33,738 bases of DNA, taken from Apostichopus californicus. Its lineage: Eukaryota; Echinodermata; Holothuroidea; Aspidochirotida; Stichopodidae. The position numbers were made by a program, and so were the translations under genes. Each line of letters opens with the position of its first letter. Within the stretch, counting starts at the first letter, position 1. Below are positions 30,601 to 33,738 of the stretch, in pieces. Below the pieces are notes generated by a model, which was not told where the DNA came from, ran no database searches, and saw only the letters and a program-made list of their open reading frames with translations. The stretch is from assembly GCA_020650975.1 (NCBI GenBank), contig JAIPMN010009872.1, positions 1-33,738 on the forward strand. The letters are read 5' to 3'.

Positions 30601-33413
30601 TACATAAAAAATCATGCTGCAGCTTCCAAGTAACAATATCGATTAACTTTGGATTGTAGACATAACATTTGGAATAAATTTATTAACATACACATGATAT
30701 AACAAGCATGGTAGCAGGTTATTCTCTCCAAATTGGATCAGCTGGGCAAATTTTATAGGTTTTTTTCTGTAGTCCCTTGGACAATTAAGTCTTTTGGTTG
30801 TCTAATCAGCAAATTTGGTCCAAAACCTAACAATGACCGGTCTGTTTCTATTCAATATACACTTAAAGGAGAGATGTGTACAGTAGGTTGGTGATAGGAA
30901 CACCAGCTTTGGGGGTGACAGCAATTCATAATTTAAAATTTGGGCATATTTTCAATGCAATCTGAGTTTGATATGCATCCATAGCTGATTTTGGTTGTAC
31001 GAACAGACATTTGTTCATCATCAGACTATCAGACTACCAGTGAAAATTTGCCCTGAAGAGTCTACACTATAGTTCCTACCTAAGCTACTGTCACAATTTT
31101 TCAATTGTTTTGATCCTGCTAGAATCGAAACGTCAGGACAAATTACTTTTACACATTATTTTCCATATTAGATTATATATTTCGAACTTTTGACATCAGC
31201 TAACGAAATAACGAATATTTTATTTCCGTGCCATATACTTTTCACTTTATTTACTGTAGTGAAGTGAAATTTTGTTGTATGCACCCGTTGAGTATTTACA
31301 TGTATTACGTAATATACTGTATTGTAGCGTTAGTTGTTTGCACGTGTGTTTGGCAGTTCTGTATACGTCGTTTTGATGGTAGCATCGTCCCTGCAGAGCT
31401 CCGGGGTTCGCCTCGTTATCCCTTTCGTAATTTGTTAATTTCATTTAATCTTGGGTCGTAAATAGCCCAAATTTACATATATCTTTACTATCTGGAGTCC
31501 GTGAGGAGATGTCCCCTTCTTAGAGGCAGGATGCCTCAGGTTTTGGATGGTTCGGCTTCTGGCTCGAAGCCACTGGTTTCCAAGATGGTGGACCTATCAT
31601 AATTCATATATATAGCGAACTAGCGTTGATGGAGTCTCGATGTCCGCGAGCATCTTTTCCCGCGAGCGTAGAGTCTTCTTCTTTATCGCGAGCGAGTTGA
31701 CTTCAGTATAGTAAGAGATTAAGTATAAATATTATTATTAAATGCCGTACGTACCCTTATTGTTAATTAATTGAATTGTAGTTTTATTGTTGCCCCTCTG
31801 GCTAGGTTGTACTTTACCGTATAGAGTACATGATAGGTTGTGTTTTGGACCTTGGTCCTATGGGTTTATAGCGTGTGTTGTGTATCGTGAAACACGTGTG
31901 TAGTATTGCGTACTTTTAATACTGTGCTGTAACTTACAGTACCGGTTGGGTTTCAGTTTACAGTTGTATTGAAAGATTATTTATTGTACCTGTATTTTAG
32001 TATTGTACAGCTCGCAGTGTAAAGAGCGTATACGTATTTGTATTTTGAACATGATTGTTACTGTTGTTTACTAAAGAGTTGTCTCAGAGCTTGTCCTTTA
32101 ATCTTAGCCATTCTGGACAGCTATAGTGACAAGTCTCTTGAGAGTTTGTGGGTTCAGGAGGTGAAAATTCCTGCTGTCTAGGAATAGTTTAGGTGAAAAG
32201 GCCTATAATGTGTTGCAGCTGGCATGTGTTGCCCTGACCATTACGAAGGTGCTAAAATTTCTCGCCTCTTGGCAAACGTTTTGTATTATTTATGCAGATT
32301 ATATCATAATGTTCATTTTACATTGTTCTTTATACATTTTATACATTATTGTATTGAGTATAGGTTTTCCCCCGAGTCAGGATAGTTTTAATTAGGTTAA
32401 AGAGTTTATTAAGCCATATTGTCATGTGTCATGACTTATTCTTCATTTGTATATTTTCACTACCATTTTGTAGAGTTTGTAAATAAATAGTCAGCCGTTG
32501 TTTCAACGCAAGAACACTCTTGCATCCTCATTTATCACTTATGAGTTCGAAGCGTAGGACCCTAAATCCGGTAATCTCCCCCGCCATCCGCGGTTCGCTT
32601 CATTACGTTGGAGTTGCAACACTGATAACGGTTATAATACCAGTTGTAAAAGCTGTCCATAACTTCTTCTTTTTTTCATTCCATAGCCAATGGCTACTAT
32701 TTTCCCCCTTCTGTAGCCTGTACAGCACACAGTCATTAACTGTGATGTGGCGGGATTGCAATATTGCGACTCCTCGTTATAAACATACAGTGCCCCATGC
32801 ATGTATTACAGTGTTCTTTACATGCTCCATTAATCTTTACTGTGAAACGTTAAGTCATACAATTTACATCTTTGATTGTATTGGCCTAGAAGTTGGTAAT
32901 CATGCATAACACCAAATCATACTTTAGGCCAGTTCCACAAAAATTATGAAATAATCAGTAATCGGCATCGATTGTCACAGGAACTAATCGGTAATCTGTA
33001 AAACCGATTATCATGTAATCGGTCGAACACTATTCCCCATGGAAACATTTTCTGCTATAGGCTATAGCTTAAATGGCAATAGCCTACGGCTACAGGGATG
33101 GAAGGGGGAATGAATCTACTGAGGCAAATAGGCCATAAGAATAGGCTAATGAAGTTATATAGTTCAGGCCTTACTACATTAGTCAGCCTGCCCTAATTTA
33201 GCATACACTCACTAACTTATCCGTGGTGGGGGGGGGGGCATGGCCTAAGCTATATACAGTAGGTCTTTCTATCTCCTTTCGCATAGCCTACACTCACTTT
33301 CAGCAGTAGCACTTACCTTTTCGTCCACATGTTCCAGTTTGAGCTCCAGAATAGTGTAATGATACTAACATGAAACAGATCAGAGTCAATCCGAGAAGTG
33401 TCCCGTGGAACAT
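327..33413 (-). CDS. Tie: Tie-family angiopoietin receptor tyrosine kinase, N-terminal ectodomain (partial gene, 10 exons)
   Basis: This is the 5' part of a receptor gene whose vertebrate relatives (Tie1, Tie2/TEK) sit in the plasma membrane and bind angiopoietins. Ten exons on the minus strand join as 33413-33317, 29634-29302, 18910-18650, 13153-13019, 12179-12024, 11020-10883, 4692-4537, 3602-3459, 2701-2402 and 641-327, giving 2035 bases (678 codons plus one base) with no stop. Each junction is GT-AG and phase 1. Domain order is signal peptide, Ig, Ig, five EGF-like modules, Ig, FN3. Tie-specific marks are the RLIVR motif ending Ig2, the GVCDDETGKCICAPGFMG stretch of EGF1 and FCLIDPFGCRC in EGF2. 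The tyrosine kinase is not in the window, so it is inferred from the family. Vertebrate Tie has three EGF modules, so five is unusual. The exon model is manual; an extra phase-1 exon inside an intron would not break the frame and could have been missed. Confidence 0.88.
642..2401 (-). other. Tie-like intron 9; no recognisable feature
   Basis: 1.76 kb of AT-rich sequence. No frame in it shows cysteine-rich or Ig/FN3-like coding sequence, and I see no terminal inverted repeats or tandem arrays. Confidence 0.6.
2402..2701 (-). CDS. Tie: Tie-like exon 9: third Ig-like domain
   Basis: This exon encodes residues 474-573. Ig-type landmarks are Cys493 in WSVTCWV and Cys555 in GDTYYCVIPHS, 62 residues apart, the second in the usual D-x-Y-x-C context. 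Several N-glycosylation sequons are present (NVT, NKT, NGS, NTT). The acceptor is CTTACATTACAG|AA and the donor TATG|GTAAGA. It occupies the place of Ig3 in vertebrate Tie, between the EGF modules and the FN3 repeats. Confidence 0.85.
2702..3458 (-). other. Tie-like intron 8; no recognisable feature
   Basis: 757 bp of ordinary intron sequence with a pyrimidine-rich run before the exon 9 acceptor. No repeat or coding signal is seen. Confidence 0.55.
3459..3602 (-). CDS. Tie: Tie-like exon 8: EGF-like module 5 (extra relative to vertebrate Tie)
   Basis: This exon encodes residues 426-473: ECQAGFFGDNCREECRC, then ACDRVTGDCVGCCKHH, ending in SRCQEG. It resembles exon 7 in layout (CxxGxxGxxC, ECRC, ACD-x3-G-x-C), suggesting the two arose by tandem exon duplication. 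The acceptor is CATTTCAG|AA and the donor GAAG|GTAATT, phase 1 both sides. Confidence 0.84.
3603..4536 (-). other. Tie-like intron 7; only a short direct repeat
   Basis: 934 bp, very AT-rich. A short direct duplication of AACTTATAATTAA occurs near 4393-4420. Nothing else stands out. Confidence 0.55.
4537..4692 (-). CDS. Tie: Tie-like exon 7: EGF-like module 4 (extra relative to vertebrate Tie)
   Basis: This exon encodes residues 374-425: CPMGYYGNQCTEKCLCLDD, then ACDKDSGRCEGNNC, ending with NGQTCLG. The N-terminal half is a normal EGF/laminin pattern; the C-terminal half departs from the usual GFxGxxC ending. The acceptor is GTCCATAG|TT and the donor CTAG|GTAAGT. Vertebrate Tie has no clear counterpart. 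Confidence 0.85.
   Translation of the reverse strand, partial: FLMFVQWVTMVTNVQRNVCVLMMLLVIRIQEDVKVTTVLQVQCWFQMARPV
5020..5640 (+). repeat. Diverged tandem repeat block with TGACCTTTGACCT motifs
   Basis: Four irregular copies of a unit containing GGCTTCTTG-x-ACTCAATGTG and a following CACCAAATATG occur near 5052, 5189, 5368 and 5512, so spacing varies from about 137 to 179 bases. The block ends in a CACAAACGCACACCCACAT tail. Perfect or near-perfect TGACCTTTGACCT occurs at 5340-5352 and 5484-5496. It looks like an old interspersed repeat with internal units rather than a coding region. Confidence 0.6.
7601..8952. mobile_element. Non-autonomous DNA transposon with 24-bp inverted termini
   Basis: The left end GGCATTGTTCACACTTAAGA and the reverse complement of the right end GGCCTTGTTCACATTTAAGA match at 21 of 24 positions (7601-7624 against 8929-8952). 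The GTTCACA-x-TTAAG core recurs in subterminal positions (for example 8859-8870, inverted). The 1.35-kb interior has no convincing transposase. No clean target-site duplication could be read, so the superfamily is unassigned. Confidence 0.6.
9719..10082. mobile_element. 364-bp MITE flanked by TTAA duplications
   Basis: The left end AGGGTGTGAAGACTCGCGC and the inverted right end AGGCATTGAAGACTCGCCC match at 15 of 19 positions, and both are bounded by TTAA (9715-9718 and 10083-10086). A TTAA duplication is the hallmark of piggyBac and Kolobok elements. There is no coding sequence, so it would depend on a transposase elsewhere. Confidence 0.72.
10883..11020 (-). CDS. Tie: Tie-like exon 6: EGF-like module 3
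   Basis: This exon encodes residues 328-373: VCERGKYGAGCLQDCHC, then GRCNRFTGVC, then WSGDNCQ. The start CxxGxYGxxC and the CNRFTG segment resemble the third EGF module of vertebrate Tie. The acceptor is TTCACAG|TG and the donor CAGA|GTAAGT, phase 1 both sides. Confidence 0.87.
11021..12023 (-). other. Tie-like intron 5; no recognisable feature
   Basis: About 1 kb of AT-rich intron sequence between EGF2 and EGF3. No repeat with definable ends, and no coding signal. Confidence 0.55.
12024..12179 (-). CDS. Tie: Tie-like exon 5: EGF-like module 2
   Basis: This exon encodes residues 276-327. It reads GCGPDKFGYSCEFEC, then a glycine/serine-rich insert, then FCLIDPFGCRCNSGF. The FC-x2-DPFGC-x-C motif corresponds to the peculiar second EGF module of vertebrate Tie receptors, which supports orthology more than a generic EGF match would. 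The acceptor is CTTTCAG|GG and the donor is GTAG|GTGAGT. Confidence 0.9.
12180..13018 (-). other. Tie-like intron 4; no recognisable feature
   Basis: 839 bp between EGF1 and EGF2. An open stretch on the plus strand overlaps exon 4 and has no protein-like composition. Nothing else is seen. Confidence 0.55.
13019..13153 (-). CDS. Tie: Tie-like exon 4: EGF-like module 1
   Basis: This exon encodes residues 231-275 with eight cysteines (232, 242, 246, 249, 255, 262, 264, 273), the spacing of a laminin-type EGF module. The central stretch GVCDDETGKCICAPGFMG is the best-conserved Tie signature in the window. Acceptor is GTTAACAG|CT and donor GACAG|GTTTGT. One exon equals one module, phase 1 on both sides. 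Confidence 0.9.
13609..14095. repeat. Left subterminal array: CCAGATCTGG palindromes, then about 104-bp units
   Basis: The first 80 bases iterate the perfect 10-bp palindrome CCAGATCTGG (13609, 13631 and further copies). Three units of about 104 bp follow; in each, ATGGCCCATATAAAATTT is followed by CATATCTGGGCCAGA and then GATATAAAGAAAATCCAG (the last at about 13824, 13928 and 14033). A fourth unit is truncated. Confidence 0.75.
15065..15505. repeat. Right subterminal array: about six 65-bp units
   Basis: The segment ATCTGGATTGACTCTATATC recurs with its GGA at about 15118, 15183, 15245, 15310, 15375 and 15440, so the period is 62 to 65 bases. Each unit also holds GGCCAGATAAAACTTTATCT, a near-perfect palindrome. 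Units are highly similar, implying recent homogenisation. Confidence 0.78.
17400..18180 (+). repeat. Diverged repeat block with recurring TCATGGGG...CTACCAA units
   Basis: Copies of a unit with TCATGGGGCA followed by TTTCTACCAAATTTG start near 17501, 17827 and 18087, interleaved with TTTGACCT segments. The block ends with CACAAACACGCACACACGGA, the same tail style as the block at 5020-5640. It is probably an old interspersed repeat of a related type. Confidence 0.5.
18650..18910 (-). CDS. Tie: Tie-like exon 3: second Ig-like domain, Tie-specific C-terminal motif
   Basis: This exon encodes residues 144-230 (acceptor TTTACAG|CT, donor CCGTG|GTAAGA, phase 1 both sides). It contains KWIING and then GDNGLYECHIAG and ends in NRLIVR, the same ending as the Ig domain that precedes the EGF modules in vertebrate Tie proteins. 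Only one cysteine (Cys211) is present, so the canonical intradomain disulfide cannot form within this exon. The equivalent vertebrate domain is also atypical in its cysteines. Confidence 0.85.
19750..20965 (+). repeat. Diverged repeat block with GATCGGAAGGTACCTTTGA units and a CA-rich tail
   Basis: A segment GATCGGAAGGTACCTTTGA-x-ATC-x-GAA recurs near 19958, 20242 and 20504, preceded in two cases by GGTCAACC-x-ATTGACATTT. TGACCTTTGACCT occurs at 20342-20354. The block ends in (CA)n at 20936-20962. The plus-strand open frame inside it (19742-20197) follows the repeat and has no protein-like features. Confidence 0.55.
21409..21667. other. Assembly gaps next to G- and C-homopolymers
   Basis: Eight Ns (21425-21432) follow a 14-base G run (21409-21422), and four Ns (21650-21653) precede a 14-base C run (21654-21667). 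A second C run is at 21622-21631. These are sequencing or assembly failures at homopolymers; sequence here should not be trusted at base level. Confidence 0.9.
22217..22221. repeat. hAT target-site duplication, left copy (ATGGT)
   Basis: Abuts the left terminus and is identical to 27669-27673. The next bases outward do not match, so the duplication is 5 bp, not 8. Confidence 0.85.
22222..22237 (+). repeat. hAT terminal inverted repeat, left
   Basis: CAGGGGTCGAAATTTA, starting with the CAGGG typical of hAT ends. Perfectly complementary to the right terminus. Confidence 0.92.
22247..22309. promoter_or_regulatory. hAT subterminal motif cluster (CACTATTCC)
   Basis: A perfect palindrome with 10-bp arms, CCACTATTCC-AGC-GGAATAGTGG (22247-22269), is followed by two more CACTATTCC copies (22281-22289, 22301-22309). 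Subterminal repeats in hAT elements are commonly binding sites for the transposase zinc finger; that role is inferred here. Confidence 0.6.
22372..22377 (-). terminator. Polyadenylation signal AATAAA of the hAT transposase
   Basis: AATAAA on the minus strand, about 85 bases after the stop codon and well inside the element. It is the expected 3'-end signal of the transposase mRNA. Confidence 0.6.
22460..22889 (-). CDS. hAT transposase exon 5 (dimerisation region, catalytic Glu)
   Basis: This exon encodes residues 583-725 with the acceptor ATTTTCAG|CT. It holds LLLSLPATSAECERGFS, where the Glu of ERGF corresponds to the third catalytic residue of hAT enzymes, then KTDWRSRL, the hallmark of the C-terminal dimerisation region. 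It ends in an Asp/Glu/Ser-rich tail before the TAA at 22460-22462. Confidence 0.92.
22460..26330 (-). CDS. hAT transposase, ZNF862/KIAA1586-like, 5 exons, intact 725-residue frame
   Basis: The enzyme would cut the element out and insert it elsewhere in the nucleus. Exons 26330-25158, 24543-24305, 24217-24006, 23655-23532 and 22889-22460 join through GT-AG introns with matching phases (0, 2, 1, 2) into 726 codons ending TAA. A lysine/arginine-rich segment (residues 13-34) may be a nuclear localisation signal. A BED/TTF-like zinc finger has Cys57, Cys60, His88 and His94 with Trp39 and Trp45. Catalytic residues by motif are Asp202 (VMVDGSTD), Asp273 (CSDGAS) and Glu636 (SAECERGFS); the hAT C-x2-H (Cys301, His304) and RW (Arg366-Trp367) motifs are present. 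The C-terminal dimerisation region runs roughly from 618 to 670, followed by an acidic tail. No stop or frameshift was found. A second in-frame Met (residue 8) is an alternative start. A domesticated host gene is possible, but intact termini favour a live transposon. Confidence 0.9.
23120..23206 (+). pseudogene. Possible remnant of the C-terminal end of a non-LTR reverse transcriptase
   Basis: In transposase intron 4, the plus strand reads NVFPTRGAVDWNVLPQG before a stop. The F-x-R-x2-x-x-WN-x-LP pattern resembles the end of CR1/L2-like reverse transcriptases. It is very short and could be chance. Confidence 0.25.
23532..23655 (-). CDS. hAT transposase exon 4
   Basis: This exon encodes the rest of codon 542 to the second base of codon 583: YGDDNLQHIVDFFEKML through LEWLALKKDIYN. 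The acceptor is TTTTTCAG|AG and the donor AATCG|GTAGGT. Confidence 0.85.
24006..24217 (-). CDS. hAT transposase exon 3
   Basis: This exon completes codon 471 and runs to the first base of codon 542. The acceptor is AAATTTCCAG|AC and the donor GAAAG|GTAGCC. It encodes a helical region (DNQVTTIIDTVKEKLDDRLG) ending FLNFKCWPPKDEMK. The upstream intron is only 87 bp. Confidence 0.85.
24305..24543 (-). CDS. hAT transposase exon 2
   Basis: This exon encodes residues 392-470 plus two bases of codon 471. The acceptor is CCCTTCTAAG|ATG and the donor ACTAG|GTAGAA. It starts MQGFPVGGKDG and is leucine- and lysine-rich, part of the helical insertion domain of hAT transposases. Confidence 0.85.
24913..25116. 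mobile_element. 204-bp MITE nested in the transposase's first intron
   Basis: The ends CAGACCTGTCAA (24913-24924) and TTGACAGGTCTG (25105-25116) are perfect inverted repeats. A 6-bp direct repeat GTAGTG flanks them (24907-24912, 25117-25122). The terminal CAG and this TIR type indicate a hAT-derived MITE, with a 6-bp rather than 8-bp duplication. It lies wholly within the intron, 41 bases from the donor, so it leaves the coding frame intact. Confidence 0.8.
25158..26330 (-). CDS. hAT transposase exon 1 (zinc finger and first two catalytic Asp)
   Basis: This exon encodes residues 1-391, in phase 0 at the donor CAACAG|GTAATT. It contains the zinc finger, Asp202, Asp273, the C-x2-H motif and the RW motif. 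Reading past the donor gives only a short non-conserved tail to a stop at 25023, which supports splicing. Confidence 0.9.
26805..26869. repeat. Long imperfect hairpin in the 5' region of the hAT element
   Basis: The outer arms CAATCTAAATCCTACC (26805-26820) and GGTAGGATTTATATTG (26854-26869) pair at 15 of 16 positions. An inner pair, GAACGATAAAT (26826-26836) and ATTTATCATTC (26838-26848), has one mismatch. It sits about 480 bp upstream of the transposase start codon. Confidence 0.7.
27653..27668 (-). repeat. hAT terminal inverted repeat, right
   Basis: TAAATTTCGACCCCTG on the plus strand, the exact inverse of the left end. The adjacent CGGGATAGCGGAATAGCG (27635-27652) mirrors the CTATTCC motifs of the left end. 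Confidence 0.92.
27669..27673. repeat. hAT target-site duplication, right copy (ATGGT)
   Basis: Directly follows the right terminus; partner of the copy at 22217-22221. Confidence 0.85.
29302..29634 (-). CDS. Tie: Tie-like exon 2: first Ig-like domain
   Basis: This exon encodes residues 33-143. The acceptor is TATTTTCAG|AT and the donor AATG|GTGAGT, both phase 1. An Ig-like fold is suggested by Cys60 in HFECYLG and Cys123 in FGVFNCTAM, 63 residues apart, with a strand-rich stretch between them. Asn122-Cys-Thr is a possible N-glycosylation site. The position matches Ig1 of vertebrate Tie receptors, which contributes to the ligand-binding head. The identity rests mainly on position in the gene, since Ig domains diverge quickly. 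Confidence 0.8.
29847..30070. mobile_element. Degraded 224-bp hAT-type MITE
   Basis: The left end CAGTGGCATAACCAG and the inverted right end CAAGCGCATAGCCAG are both variants of the widespread hAT end CAGTGGCGTAGCCAG. The interior is purine/GC-rich (runs of G and C). No 8-bp duplication is readable, so it is old or the ends have drifted. Confidence 0.55.
31310..32602 (+). mobile_element. Candidate solo LTR of a retrotransposon
   Basis: The 1.29-kb block is flanked by the 5-bp direct repeat TTACG (31305-31309 and 32603-32607) and ends in CA. It begins TA rather than the usual TG. Inside are a TATA-like AGTATAAATATT near 31722 and an AATAAA at 32482-32487, in the order expected of an LTR. It also has more CpG (for example GCGAGCG near 31669) than its surroundings. 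There is no adjacent primer-binding site, so at most it would be a solo LTR. No coding sequence is visible. Confidence 0.3.
32960..33032. mobile_element. One end of a degraded hAT-type element
   Basis: The segment ends GTAATCGGTCGAACACTA (33015-33032); inverted, this is TAGTGTTCGACCGATTAC, close to hAT ends of the CAGTGTTCGACCGATTA type. The preceding bases repeat the TAATCGG motif several times. No matching opposite end is found. Confidence 0.35.
33317..33413 (-). CDS. Tie: Tie-like exon 1: start codon and signal peptide
   Basis: The ATG at 33411-33413 begins a 32-residue segment with a hydrophobic core (LLGLTLICFMLVSL) followed by small residues (SGAQ), as expected for a secretory signal peptide cleaved near residue 24 to 26. 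The exon ends in the strong donor AAAAG|GTAAGT, leaving one base of the next codon (phase 1). No nearer downstream ATG would keep the hydrophobic core, so this start is preferred. Confidence 0.85.
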
Positions 33414-33738
33414 TTTGGTAAGCTGCTTCTCCTGTATGGTAAAATGGCCTTATCTTTGTTACAATTAGTAAGGCTTAGCCTTGGATAGCTACTGGAAATC
33501 TTATTGAATTGTCCGGGCTACTTCCGTGAATGGAACCATACGACTAGGATAGGCTTCTTCACAATACTTCCGGCTATGGCTGACATGGGCTAGCTTAGCC
33601 TACAGTATGCCTGCTGTAGGATAAGTAGCATGGCATCCTTTTTATGCTAGGCGTTTCGTGCATGATTGACAGTGTCAATCAATTTGATTGGCACTTCATA
33701 CGGTACTGCCAAAAAACTCAACAAATCAGTGTTAAAAT
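33414..33738 (-). promoter_or_regulatory. Possible core promoter and 5' UTR of the Tie-like gene
   Basis: Upstream of the start codon, the minus strand has a TATA-like CATAAAAAGG (33637-33646) and, about 40 bases further upstream, a CCAAT motif (33687-33691). Between them is a perfect 7-bp-arm hairpin GATTGACACTGTCAATC (33664-33680). This spacing would put the transcription start near 33610 and give a 5' UTR of roughly 200 bases. The motifs are short and could be chance; a non-coding upstream exon outside the window is also possible. Confidence 0.3.

Larger units (their letters stand above)
29635..33316 (-). other. Tie-like intron 1, 3.7 kb, carrying transposon remnants
   Basis: Holds a hAT-type MITE (29847-30070), a candidate solo LTR (31310-32602) and one end of another hAT-type element (to 33032). 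In 30071-31300 I see nothing definable. A G run at 33228-33238 is a homopolymer. Confidence 0.65.

Noticed and set aside
31397..31425. tRNA-like GGTTCGCCTC box near a TGGTAGCATCG segment
   Set aside because: The B box deviates at a key position and no cloverleaf can be drawn; not called as tRNA or SINE promoter.
32520..32909. 129-codon plus-strand open frame
   Set aside because: No domain, no splice support, and it straddles the edge of the candidate LTR.

Overview
The window is animal genomic DNA: long AT-rich introns, short exons bounded by GT-AG splice sites, many transposon remnants and two short assembly gaps. It carries the 5' part of one host gene on the minus strand. Ten exons, from a signal-peptide exon at 33413 down to a fibronectin III exon ending at 327, splice into an open frame of 678 codons plus one base. 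The encoded order is signal peptide, Ig, Ig, five EGF-like modules, Ig, fibronectin III. That order, together with specific sequence matches in the second Ig and the first two EGF modules, marks an orthologue of the angiopoietin receptor family (Tie1/Tie2). The remaining fibronectin repeats, membrane span and kinase should lie beyond position 1. An invertebrate deuterostome, plausibly an echinoderm, fits best; this is inferred from the gene's divergence and the repeat style, not proven.

Layout, in gene order: possible promoter and exon 1 (33317-33738); intron 1 with a hAT-type MITE, a candidate solo LTR and one end of another hAT element; exon 2 (Ig1); a 10.4-kb intron 2 with a complete hAT transposon (22222-27668) and diverged repeats; exon 3 (Ig2); intron 3 with a 1.95-kb element made of palindromic tandem repeats (13597-15542) and another diverged repeat block; exons 4 to 6 (EGF); a 6.2-kb intron 6 with a TTAA-flanked MITE, a 1.35-kb inverted-repeat element and a nuclear-receptor-motif-rich repeat block; exons 7 and 8 (EGF), 9 (Ig3) and 10 (FN3).

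The most notable object is the hAT transposon. It has 16-bp perfect terminal inverted repeats, a perfect 5-bp target duplication, a hairpin-rich subterminal region, and a five-exon transposase gene that splices in silico into an uninterrupted 725-residue protein with a BED/TTF-like zinc finger, the D-D-E catalytic residues and the C-terminal dimerisation region. By sequence it looks like an autonomous, possibly recently mobile copy. Its first intron hosts a 204-bp MITE with its own 6-bp target duplication, giving a two-level nested insertion. The receptor and the transposon are not functionally related, but the transposon lies in the sense orientation and could affect receptor transcripts.
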